Both the position numbers and the translations under genes were made by a program. A stretch of DNA of 64,000 nt, taken from assembly GCA_024233305.1 (NCBI GenBank), contig JACKPV010000022.1:248001-312000 (forward strand). Direction: 5' to 3'. Numbering within the stretch: the stretch's first letter is position 1; every line of letters begins with the position of its first letter. Below, piece by piece: positions 1-6,888 of this stretch. The notes below the pieces were generated by a model, which was not told where the DNA came from, made no database searches, and saw nothing but the letters and a program-made list of their open reading frames with translations. The DNA comes from Verrucomicrobiales bacterium. Its GTDB lineage: Bacteria; Verrucomicrobiota; Verrucomicrobiia; Limisphaerales; J093.

Positions 1-112
1 TCACCACCACCGACGCCTCCTTCCGGGCCTCGGCCAACCGGCGCCGCAAACGAATGGCGGACGCCAGCCCCGCGGGGCCCGCTCCGACAATCAGAACATC
101 CACCTCGCTCAT
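1..112 (-). CDS. FAD-dependent oxidoreductase, ETF-quinone oxidoreductase-like (N-terminus only)
   Basis: Only the first 37 codons lie in the window; the gene runs off the left edge. They begin MSEVDVLIVGAGPAGLASA, a classic GxGxxG FAD-binding (Rossmann) start as in FixC/ETF-QO and geranylgeranyl-reductase-type flavoproteins. The start codon at 112 overlaps the stop of the upstream fused ETF gene by 4 bp (ATGA), so the two are translationally coupled. That context makes an ETF:quinone oxidoreductase the most likely identity, the enzyme that passes electrons from ETF to membrane quinone. The family cannot be fixed from the N-terminus alone; another FAD/NAD(P) oxidoreductase remains possible. 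Confidence 0.7.
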   Translation of the reverse strand, partial: MSEVDVLIVGAGPAGLASAIRLRRRLAEARKEASVVV

Positions 113-2001
113 GACTTGTTCTCCACGTGTTGCAGCCCCTCGACCAGCGCCGGAAGCACGGATTCGTATTCGCCCACGATGCCGAAATCCGCGTGGCGGA
201 AGATGGGCGCATGCGGGTCCTTGTTGATGGCCACCACCAGGTCGGCGTTCTGCATTCCCGAGAGGTGCTGGATGGCTCCCGAAATGGCCACCGCCACATA
301 AAGCCGCGGTTGAATCGTCTGCCCGGTCTGGCCCACCTGGTGTTCCCGGCCGATAAAGCCCTCCTCGACCGCGGGCCGGGACGCACCGATCTCCGAGCGG
401 CCGCCGAGGGCCTGCTCCAAGGCCCCGGCCAGCGGGCGCAGAAACCGATCGAAAGCCTCCTTGCTGCCCATGCCCCGGCCGCCCGAGACGACGATCTCGG
501 CGTCCCCGAGGTTCGCGCCTTCCGGGAGGGATTGGCGCGCCACCACCCGGGTCCGGATGTGGCCCTCCGTCACGCCGGGATCCAACGGGACGACCCCGCC
601 CCGACGCTCCGGATCAGGGGGAAGCGCCTTCATCACCGCCGGGCGCACGGTGGCCATCTGCGTGACCGAGTTCTTTGTGACAATGGTCGCCATGATGTTC
701 CCGCCGAGCGCGGGACGGGTCTGCAACAGGACGCCGGTTTGGGTGACCTTCTCCCGGGTGAAATCTCCGATCTCGAGCCGCGTGCAATCGGCGGTCAGGC
801 CCGAACCCGTCTCATAGGCCACGCGCGGGGCAAGTTCCCGGCCCAGCGGGGTGGCGCCGAACAGGACAATCTGCGGGCGGCGTTCGAGAATCGCACGGGC
901 AAGCGCGGTCTTGTAGGGGACCGGACGGAACTCCTCGAGCAACGGATGAGCAAGGAGGTAGACGGAGTCCGCCCCGTGGGCGGTCAGCTGCGCCGCCAAC
1001 GGCTCCACCTGATGGCCGGGCAGCACCGCGCCCACCTTCACCCCCAAGGGGGCCGCCAGCCCGCGGGCCGCGCCCAGAAGTTCCAGACTGACCGGATGCA
1101 GCGCCCCCGCCTCGTGCTCCGCAAACACCCAGATTTCGCCGGTATGCGCCGGTTCGCGGCCGTCCAGTTGATAGGGCGCCTGCGCCTCCGCAGCCTTCCG
1201 TCGCCGGCCGGACCTCCAGGCCGCGGTCACTTCCTCCGCCAGTTTGCTGGGCTCATCAAGCAACCGGCACTCGGCGTCGTGCGATTCGCTCGGGGAAAAG
1301 ATGCGTACCACCTGGGTCCGCGACCCTTTCAGCCCCAGTTGTTCCGGCGTCAAATCGAGGTCGCCCGCGGTCCAGCGCCGCACGGTCCTGCCCAGACTCA
1401 TCCGGGCGCGGTGGAAGGAACGGTAAACCGGGGCCTCGCTGCTCGAAGCCGTGATCAACACCGGAGTAACCAACGGAGTGACGGTCTCCTTCCCATGCGG
1501 GCCGATGCGGTGGACCACGAGGGACTCCCGCCATTCGACCGCCTCGGCGTACGCGATCTGCTCGATGCCCAGTTCGTCCGCGACTTGCGGCGGCACCTGC
1601 GCCGTGTCCCCGTCGGCGGACTGCATTCCCGCCAGGATCACGTAATCATCCCCCAACGCGAACTCCCGGACGAGCCGCCGGATCCCCTGCCCCAACGCCC
1701 GCGCCGTGGCACAAGTGTCCGCCCCGGCGAAATGCACGTCGCAAAGCAGCACCGCTTCGTCGGCGCAACGCGCGATGCAATCCCGCAGCATCTCCTCGGC
1801 CTGCGGCGGCCCCATGCTCAACGCGATGATCCGGCCCGGGTCGCGCCGCACCTGCGCCGCCAGCGTCAGCGCGTGCAGATCCAGGGGGTTCAGGACACTG
1901 TCGAGCACGCCACGGCGCAAGGTGCCCTTCTCGGTATCCCAGGCGTCAGGCCGGAGATCCGTCAGATCCGGCACTTGCTTGACCAAGACAATGCAGTTCA
2001 C
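109..2001 (-). CDS. Electron transfer flavoprotein, fused beta and alpha subunits
   Basis: 630 residues joining two normally separate proteins. Residues 1 to about 250 are an EtfB-type domain (start MNCIVLVKQVPD, with a YVILAGMQSADGDTAQVPP segment typical of the AMP/FAD-supporting subunit). A charged linker at about 255-287 leads into an EtfA-type domain (288-630). Its C-terminus carries the FAD-binding signature GQTGQT (557-562), followed by SGAIQHLSGMQ and VVAINKD. ETF shuttles electrons from acyl-CoA or other dehydrogenases to the quinone pool. The next gene, overlapping by 4 bp, begins like the quinone-reducing partner, so both probably form one electron-transfer unit. The fusion order is beta then alpha, with no stop or frameshift between them. 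Which dehydrogenase feeds it is not visible here. Confidence 0.93.
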   Translation of the reverse strand: MNCIVLVKQVPDLTDLRPDAWDTEKGTLRRGVLDSVLNPLDLHALTLAAQVRRDPGRIIALSMGPPQAEEMLRDCIARCADEAVLLCDVHFAGADTCATARALGQGIRRLVREFALGDDYVILAGMQSADGDTAQVPPQVADELGIEQIAYAEAVEWRESLVVHRIGPHGKETVTPLVTPVLITASSSEAPVYRSFHRARMSLGRTVRRWTAGDLDLTPEQLGLKGSRTQVVRIFSPSESHDAECRLLDEPSKLAEEVTAAWRSGRRRKAAEAQAPYQLDGREPAHTGEIWVFAEHEAGALHPVSLELLGAARGLAAPLGVKVGAVLPGHQVEPLAAQLTAHGADSVYLLAHPLLEEFRPVPYKTALARAILERRPQIVLFGATPLGRELAPRVAYETGSGLTADCTRLEIGDFTREKVTQTGVLLQTRPALGGNIMATIVTKNSVTQMATVRPAVMKALPPDPERRGGVVPLDPGVTEGHIRTRVVARQSLPEGANLGDAEIVVSGGRGMGSKEAFDRFLRPLAGALEQALGGRSEIGASRPAVEEGFIGREHQVGQTGQTIQPRLYVAVAISGAIQHLSGMQNADLVVAINKDPHAPIFRHADFGIVGEYESVLPALVEGLQHVENKS

Positions 2002-2344
2002 AAGCCAGGCTCCATCGGAAAGGCGGGCACGGGCTTATTCTGCGAAGAACATAATTGCAGTTCAAGAATGAAATCCGGTCGGCCAATGATGCATCAACGC
2101 CGGATCCGCACCCCATCCGCAAATAAAACTCACTGCTTCTCAGCGCTGTAGACATACGCTCGACTTATCAAATTACCCTCCCGAACCGCGCTGGTTCGCA
2201 GGCCTCCGGCGCCGAATCCGGCGCGCGCGGCGCAAGGCAGAAACGCCGGCGAACGAGTCACCGCACCGGCGTCGCGCCGGCGGCCGGCCAGGGTCGCCAA
2301 TCGACACTCGACAGGCGCGGGCGGGCCTCGGAGTATCGCGCCGG
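2002..2344. promoter_or_regulatory. Divergent intergenic region between the etf operon and lptF/G
   Basis: 343 bases without a convincing gene. The stretch 2030-2180 is noticeably AT-richer than its surroundings, as expected for promoters, and it lies between genes read away from each other. It should therefore contain the minus-strand etf promoter and the plus-strand promoter for the permease gene at 2345. No clear -35/-10 pair, operator palindrome or riboswitch was recognised. Confidence 0.4.
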
Positions 2345-3466
2345 ATGCGTTTGCTGGACCGGTATTTGCTCCGCGAACTGGTGGTGCCGCTCGGCTATTG
2401 CCTGGGCTTGTTTGTGGTTTTCTGGGCCGCGTTCGATCTGCTCGGCGAGATCTACACGTACCGGGAATTGAATCTGACCTTTCTGGACGTGGCGCAGTAC
2501 TATCTCATCCGGGCCCCGCAACTCCTCGTGACCGTGATCCCCATCGCGCTGTTGCTCGCCTTGTTGTACGCGCTCACCAACCACGCCCGGCACCAGGAAC
2601 TCACGGCGATGCGGGCCGCCGGAGTGAGCCTCTGGCGGTTGTGCGCCCCGTATCTGGGGGTCGGCGCGGCCTTCACCGTCGGGGTGTTTCTGCTGAACGA
2701 GTTGTGGGTTCCCCGCAGTCTCGCGGCCGCCAACAGCATCCTCACGCGACGCGGCGGCAAACTCAAAGACCAGGTCGACCCTCGTTGGGCCCGCGACCTG
2801 ACCTTCTTCAACGAACGCGACAAACGGCTCTGGAACATCGGGCTGTACGACCGGAAAACGGGCCGGATGTGGCTGCCCAACGTCGAATGGTGGACCGGCG
2901 ACGGCGGGCGGCACCGGGTGGCGGCGGCCCAGGCGAGCTACACCAACCGGGTCTGGCGGTTCGAGGACGTGCGGGAGCTGCATTCGGATCCGGACGGGGA
3001 ATCCCGCTGGCAGCGGAGCGAGACCAACCGGCTCGAACTGGCCGACTGGAACGAGACACCCGAGCAGATCGACAGTGAAATCGTGTTCATGCACCTGACG
3101 AGCATCGAAGCCACGGAGCGCCCGCAGATGTCGATCCGCCAGATTCTCAATTACCAGCAACTCCATCCGGATCTGCGGGCCGAGCGGCGGGCCAAGTTGA
3201 AAACCCAGTTGCATGCCCGGATCGCCGAACCCTGGACCAGCCTGGTCGTGGTGCTCATTGCCATCCCGTTCGGCACCCCGTCGGGCCGGCGCAACGTGTT
3301 CGTCGGGGTGGCCAGCAGCATCTTCATCGCCTTCGTGTATTTTGTGCTGAACCGGTTTGCGCTGGCGCTCGGCACGGGTGGCTACCTGCCGGCCTTGCTG
3401 GCGGCCTGGCTGCCGAATCTCGCCTTTGCCGGCACGGGCATCTGGCTGACCCGCCGCGTTCGCTGA
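2345..3466 (+). CDS. LptF/LptG (YjgP/YjgQ) family lipopolysaccharide-export permease
   Basis: 373 residues with the typical layout of the family: about three N-terminal membrane helices (residues 15-125), a large soluble periplasmic domain (about 130-290) and C-terminal helices (about 300-373). The N-terminus, MRLLDRYLLRELVVPL, and the later LTAMRAAGVSLWRL segment are characteristic of LptF/LptG. Paired with LptB ATPase, such permeases pull LPS from the inner membrane into the Lpt bridge. Only one family member is present here, so whether it plays the F or G role cannot be told. The ATG start lacks a strong Shine-Dalgarno. A histidine-kinase gene starts 33 bp downstream on the same strand. 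Confidence 0.88.
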   Translation: MRLLDRYLLRELVVPLGYCLGLFVVFWAAFDLLGEIYTYRELNLTFLDVAQYYLIRAPQLLVTVIPIALLLALLYALTNHARHQELTAMRAAGVSLWRLCAPYLGVGAAFTVGVFLLNELWVPRSLAAANSILTRRGGKLKDQVDPRWARDLTFFNERDKRLWNIGLYDRKTGRMWLPNVEWWTGDGGRHRVAAAQASYTNRVWRFEDVRELHSDPDGESRWQRSETNRLELADWNETPEQIDSEIVFMHLTSIEATERPQMSIRQILNYQQLHPDLRAERRAKLKTQLHARIAEPWTSLVVVLIAIPFGTPSGRRNVFVGVASSIFIAFVYFVLNRFALALGTGGYLPALLAAWLPNLAFAGTGIWLTRRVR

Positions 3467-3499
3467 ACCGGAAGGCAACGGAAAGGGGGCAACCCAAAC

Positions 3500-5221
3500 A
3501 TGGCTGACGACGAGCTGAGACGGGACTACGAGCGGCTCCGGCTGCTGTATCAAGTCAGCCAGACCATCCACTCGACGCTCGAACCCCAACCGGCCCTCGA
3601 ACTCATCCTGCGCGAGGCCGTGCGGCTCATGCGTGCCACCAGTGGCTCGGTGGTGCTCATCAATCCGAACACCGGGTTTCTGGAGATCCAGGCTTCCCAC
3701 GGCCTTCCGCCCACCGCCGAACGGCTCCGGCTCAAGGTGGGAGAGGGCATCACCGGCTGGGTGGCCCGCACCGGCCGCGCAGCCTGCGTCGGCGACGTCC
3801 TGCGGGATCGCCGCTACTTCATGGTCCGCCCGAACACGCGCTCGGAACTCGCCGTTCCCCTCGAGGTCCAGGACGAGTTGCGCGGGGTGATCAACGTGGA
3901 TTCGGACCGCACCAACGCCTTCTCCGAAGCCGACCAGACGCTCCTCGAGGAACTCGCCATCCAGGCCGCACGCGTCATCCACAACACGTGGCTTTACGAA
4001 CAGCTGCGGCTGCAGGCGGGCCTGTTCGAGACCCTGCTCAAAATCGGGCAAACCATCAACTCCACGCTCGTGCTCGACGAGGCCCTGCGGGCCATCACGC
4101 GCGAGGCCTGCGGCCTGATGGAAGCCAAGATGTGCGCCCTGCTGCTGGTCGATGCCACGGGACAATGGCTCGATCTCCAGGCCTGCTACGGCGCCGGCGA
4201 GGCCTACCTCAACAAACCGCGCCTCAACATCGGCGAAAGCCTCGTCGGGGCCGTCGTCCGCCGACGCAAACCCCTGCAAGTCGAAAACGTCCAGGTCTCC
4301 TCCCGCTACCAGAGCGTCGACGTCGCCCGCGCCGAGGGGCTGGTCTCGCTCCTGAGCGTTCCCCTGCGGTTCGCCCAGCAGATCATTGGCACGCTCAGCG
4401 TCTACACCGGCACGCAGCACAACTTCTCGAACGAGGAGATCCGGATCCTCACCGCGTTGGCCGACCTGTCGGGGATTGCCATCGAGAAGGCACGCCTCTA
4501 CGAACGCATCGTCACCCTTGAGGAACAACTGCGGCAGAACGAGAAGCTGTCCGCCCTCGGCCTCCTCGCCGCCGAGGTCGCTCACGAAATCCGCAATCCC
4601 CTCACCGTGATGAAGCTGTTGTTCCAATCCCTCGAACTGGACTTCCCCGGCGGCGATCCGCGCCAGCGGGACGTGGCCATCATCACCGACAAGATGGATC
4701 ACCTGAACCGGATCGTGGAGCAGATCCTCGACTTCGCCCGGCACAGCGAACCGCGCCTCGAACCGGTGGGCGTGAATCAGCTGGTGGACGATCTCGCGCT
4801 CCTGATCCGCCATAAACTGGCCCAGCAAAACGTGCGACTCGACTGCCGTCCGGCGCCGGATCCACCGCCCGTGCTGGCGGATGCCACCCAGCTCGAACAG
4901 GCGTTCCTCAACCTGACCCTCAACGCCCTCGAGGCCATGCCGCAGGGCGGTTGCCTCACGATCACCACCCGCGCCCTGCGCGTGCCCCGCGACCGCCCCC
5001 ATCCCACCCACGTTGCCGTGAGCTTCCGGGACACCGGCCAGGGCCTGACGCCCGAGCAGCGCCGACGCGTCTTCGCCGGGCTGCTGAACAGCTCCAAGGC
5101 CCGCGGCACCGGGTTGGGTCTGATGATCGTGGATCGGGTCGTCCGGGCGCATGGGGGCCGCACCCGCATCACCTCGAAGCCCGGGCAGGGCACCCGCATC
5201 ACCATCGTGCTGCCGGTCTGA
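3500..5221 (+). CDS. Sensor histidine kinase with two GAF domains
   Basis: 573 residues and no predicted membrane segment, so probably a cytoplasmic sensor. Two tandem GAF domains (about 25-165 and 185-330) are followed by a coiled linker and a HisKA dimerisation helix with phospho-acceptor His362 in AAEVAHEIRNPL. The ATP-binding domain shows an N-box (NLTLNALEAM, near 475), a DTGQGL G1 box (about 511-516) and a GTGLGLMIV G2 box. There is no receiver domain or response-regulator gene next to it, so its partner is unknown. It follows the LptF/G-type gene by 33 bp and may be cotranscribed. The ligands of the GAF domains cannot be inferred. Confidence 0.9.
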   Translation: MADDELRRDYERLRLLYQVSQTIHSTLEPQPALELILREAVRLMRATSGSVVLINPNTGFLEIQASHGLPPTAERLRLKVGEGITGWVARTGRAACVGDVLRDRRYFMVRPNTRSELAVPLEVQDELRGVINVDSDRTNAFSEADQTLLEELAIQAARVIHNTWLYEQLRLQAGLFETLLKIGQTINSTLVLDEALRAITREACGLMEAKMCALLLVDATGQWLDLQACYGAGEAYLNKPRLNIGESLVGAVVRRRKPLQVENVQVSSRYQSVDVARAEGLVSLLSVPLRFAQQIIGTLSVYTGTQHNFSNEEIRILTALADLSGIAIEKARLYERIVTLEEQLRQNEKLSALGLLAAEVAHEIRNPLTVMKLLFQSLELDFPGGDPRQRDVAIITDKMDHLNRIVEQILDFARHSEPRLEPVGVNQLVDDLALLIRHKLAQQNVRLDCRPAPDPPPVLADATQLEQAFLNLTLNALEAMPQGGCLTITTRALRVPRDRPHPTHVAVSFRDTGQGLTPEQRRRVFAGLLNSSKARGTGLGLMIVDRVVRAHGGRTRITSKPGQGTRITIVLPV

Positions 5222-5371
5222 CGGAACCGGTCCGCCGACCCCGGACAGGCGGCCGGCGCGGGGCCCGGCTTCGAGGCGTCCTTTCCCCGGCTCCGAGGTT
5301 GCCTCCGCCGCGGGTTTTAAGGATAATGACCGCAGTGAAAGAGCGCTCGACAATTCAGGTCCGCTAACGCC

Positions 5372-6334
5372 ATGAACCACCCCATCAGCCGCCGTCGCTT
5401 CGTAACCGCCTCCGCCCTGGCCGCCACCGCAGCGCCGGGCCTCCTGGTCCCGCCCGCCCGGGCCGAACTGCCCGAAGTCCCCCTGCCCGAAGGGCCGCTG
5501 CCGGCCACCCGCGATTCGCTGCCCCTGGGACGCATCAAGGACCAGGAGTTCTCCCGGCTCATGCTCGGGGGCAACCTGATCGGCGGCTACGCCCACGCGC
5601 GCGATCTCACCTACGTCTCCCACCTGATGAAGCGCTACAATACCGATGCCCGCATCGTCGAGACCCTCGAGATCGCGGAAACGCACGGCATCAACGTGCT
5701 CAACAGCTGGGTCGTCGATGGCATCCAGCACCTCCAGCACCACTGGAAGCGGGGCGGCAAGATGCAGTGGATCGCCCAGGCACGGTTGAATCCCGGCAAC
5801 AACCTGGACCAGTTTCAGAAGTCCATTGACCTCGGCGCCGCCGCCGTCCATGTAACCGGCGACGTGGCCGACGCCCTGGTCCAGAGAGGCGATGTGGACA
5901 CCATCGGGAAGATCGTTGACTTCATTCGCGGACAGGGCCGGATCGCCGGCATCGGCGCCCACGGACTGGGAACCATCGTCGCCTGCGAAAAGGCCGGCCT
6001 GAACCCGGACTTCTACATCAAGACGATCCATTCCCACGACTACCACACCGCGCCGGGGCCCGAAGAAACAGACGACCTCGGCCGGTTCGACAACTCGTGG
6101 TGCAACGATCCCGACGAGGTCAAGGAGGTCATGTTCACGGTGAAACAACCGTGGATCGGGTTCAAGGTGCTCGCCGCCGGCGCCATCCCGCCCTACCGGG
6201 GCTTCCGCCACGCGTTCGAGAGCGGCGCCGACTTCATCCTCGTCGGCATGTTCGACTGGCAGGTCGCGGACGATGTGCAAACGGCCAAGGAAGTCCTGGG
6301 GAACCTCCGCCGGTTGCGCCCCTGGCGCGCGTAA
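5372..6334 (+). CDS. Tat-exported protein, possibly aldo/keto reductase-related
   Basis: 320 residues starting with a twin-arginine signal (SRRRFVTASALAATAAPGLL, cleavage expected after ARA), so the folded protein is probably exported by Tat. The following part, LGRIKDQEFSRLMLGGNLIGG and later IAETHGINVLN, resembles the opening of aldo/keto-reductase-like TIM barrels. The rest (WIAQARL, AVHVTGDVADALV, GIGAHGL, DFYIKTIHSHDYHT) also fits an alternating beta/alpha barrel. I cannot see the standard Asp-Tyr-Lys-His reductase tetrad, so catalytic function is not assigned. Start ATG 5372 is the one that gives the intact Tat signal. It stands alone, about 150 bp after the kinase gene. Confidence 0.65.
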   Translation: MNHPISRRRFVTASALAATAAPGLLVPPARAELPEVPLPEGPLPATRDSLPLGRIKDQEFSRLMLGGNLIGGYAHARDLTYVSHLMKRYNTDARIVETLEIAETHGINVLNSWVVDGIQHLQHHWKRGGKMQWIAQARLNPGNNLDQFQKSIDLGAAAVHVTGDVADALVQRGDVDTIGKIVDFIRGQGRIAGIGAHGLGTIVACEKAGLNPDFYIKTIHSHDYHTAPGPEETDDLGRFDNSWCNDPDEVKEVMFTVKQPWIGFKVLAAGAIPPYRGFRHAFESGADFILVGMFDWQVADDVQTAKEVLGNLRRLRPWRA

Positions 6335-6656
6335 GACCGCCCGCGGCACCAGCGGCATCAACTGCGTGCACCATTGCGCCAGCCGCCTGGAACCTGAAAC
6401 AAGCCGGGATGCGCACCGCCACGAGGCGCTGGGGCGAAACTGCTTGCGACCCCTTTCGGGGAAGGCATAATGGCCCCCGGTCGCCAGACGGCCCCGAGGG
6501 GTTCCCCCTCAGGCCCGGGCGCTCCCAACTCCTTCGCCGCGCGTCGCCGGAAGACCGGAACGCGACGTGCGATGCCAGGGTGACAGAACCAGGCCTCGCA
6601 ACCGACGCCCGGCGACCGTGAAGAAGTCCGTGGACTGCTGTGGATCAGCAGTCTGA
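6335..6656. other. Gene-free stretch upstream of tRNA-Lys
   Basis: 322 bases with no supportable gene. Open frames here are composition shadows, and one on the minus strand simply reads through the antisense of the tRNA. The promoter of the tRNA gene should lie near the right end, but I could not pick out a clear -35/-10 pair. Confidence 0.4.
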
Positions 6657-6731
6657 GGGCTGGTAGCTCAATGGTAGAGCAGCGGCCTTTTAAGCCGTTG
6701 GTTCCCGGTTCGAGCCCGGGCCAGCCCACCA
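6657..6731 (+). tRNA. tRNA-Lys (anticodon UUU)
   Basis: A complete cloverleaf can be folded by hand. The acceptor stem GGGCTGG (6657-6663) pairs with CCAGCCC (6721-6727). The D-stem is GCTC/GAGC (6666-6669 and 6677-6680). The anticodon stem GCGGC/GCCGT (6682-6686 and 6694-6698) holds loop CTTTTAA, giving anticodon TTT at 6689-6691. The variable loop is 5 nt, and the T-stem is CCCGG/CCGGG with loop TTCGAGC. The discriminator base A and the CCA end (6729-6731) are encoded. It decodes AAA/AAG lysine codons. Confidence 0.97.
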
Positions 6732-6745
6732 CCCTGCCCCGTGCC

Positions 6746-6825
6746 AAGCTCGAAGCTCGAAGCTCGAAGCTCGAAGCTCGAAGCTCGAAGCTCGAAGCTC
6801 GAAGCTCGAAGCTCGAAGCTCGAAG
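6746..6825 (+). repeat. Heptamer tandem repeat (AAGCTCG)n
   Basis: The 7-bp unit AAGCTCG is repeated about 11.4 times without visible error over 80 bp, starting 14 bp after the tRNA-Lys CCA end. Because 7 is not a multiple of 3, all frames stay open and read as 7-residue peptide repeats on both strands; these are not genes. AGCT and TCGA inside the array are each self-complementary, so the array can also fold. The next gene starts 63 bp later. Confidence 0.95.
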
Positions 6826-6888
6826 ACCCGCTCCGGCAGCGCCGTCGGGGCTTCTCAGTCGGCCCGCGGTAAGGTATGCCTGAAGGCC

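Noticed and set aside
2258..6361. A 1367-codon minus-strand open frame
   Set aside because: It is antisense to three well-supported plus-strand genes and reflects their high third-position GC.
6336..6390. Possible tRNA-Leu-like fragment on the minus strand (GGCTGGCGCAATGGTGCACG)
   Set aside because: Only a D-arm-like stretch is present; no acceptor or T-stem pairing could be made.
6358..6747. Minus-strand open frame of 129 codons overlapping the tRNA
   Set aside because: Its start reads through the antisense of tRNA-Lys (the familiar GLEPGTN-type artefact) and the rest has no family resemblance.
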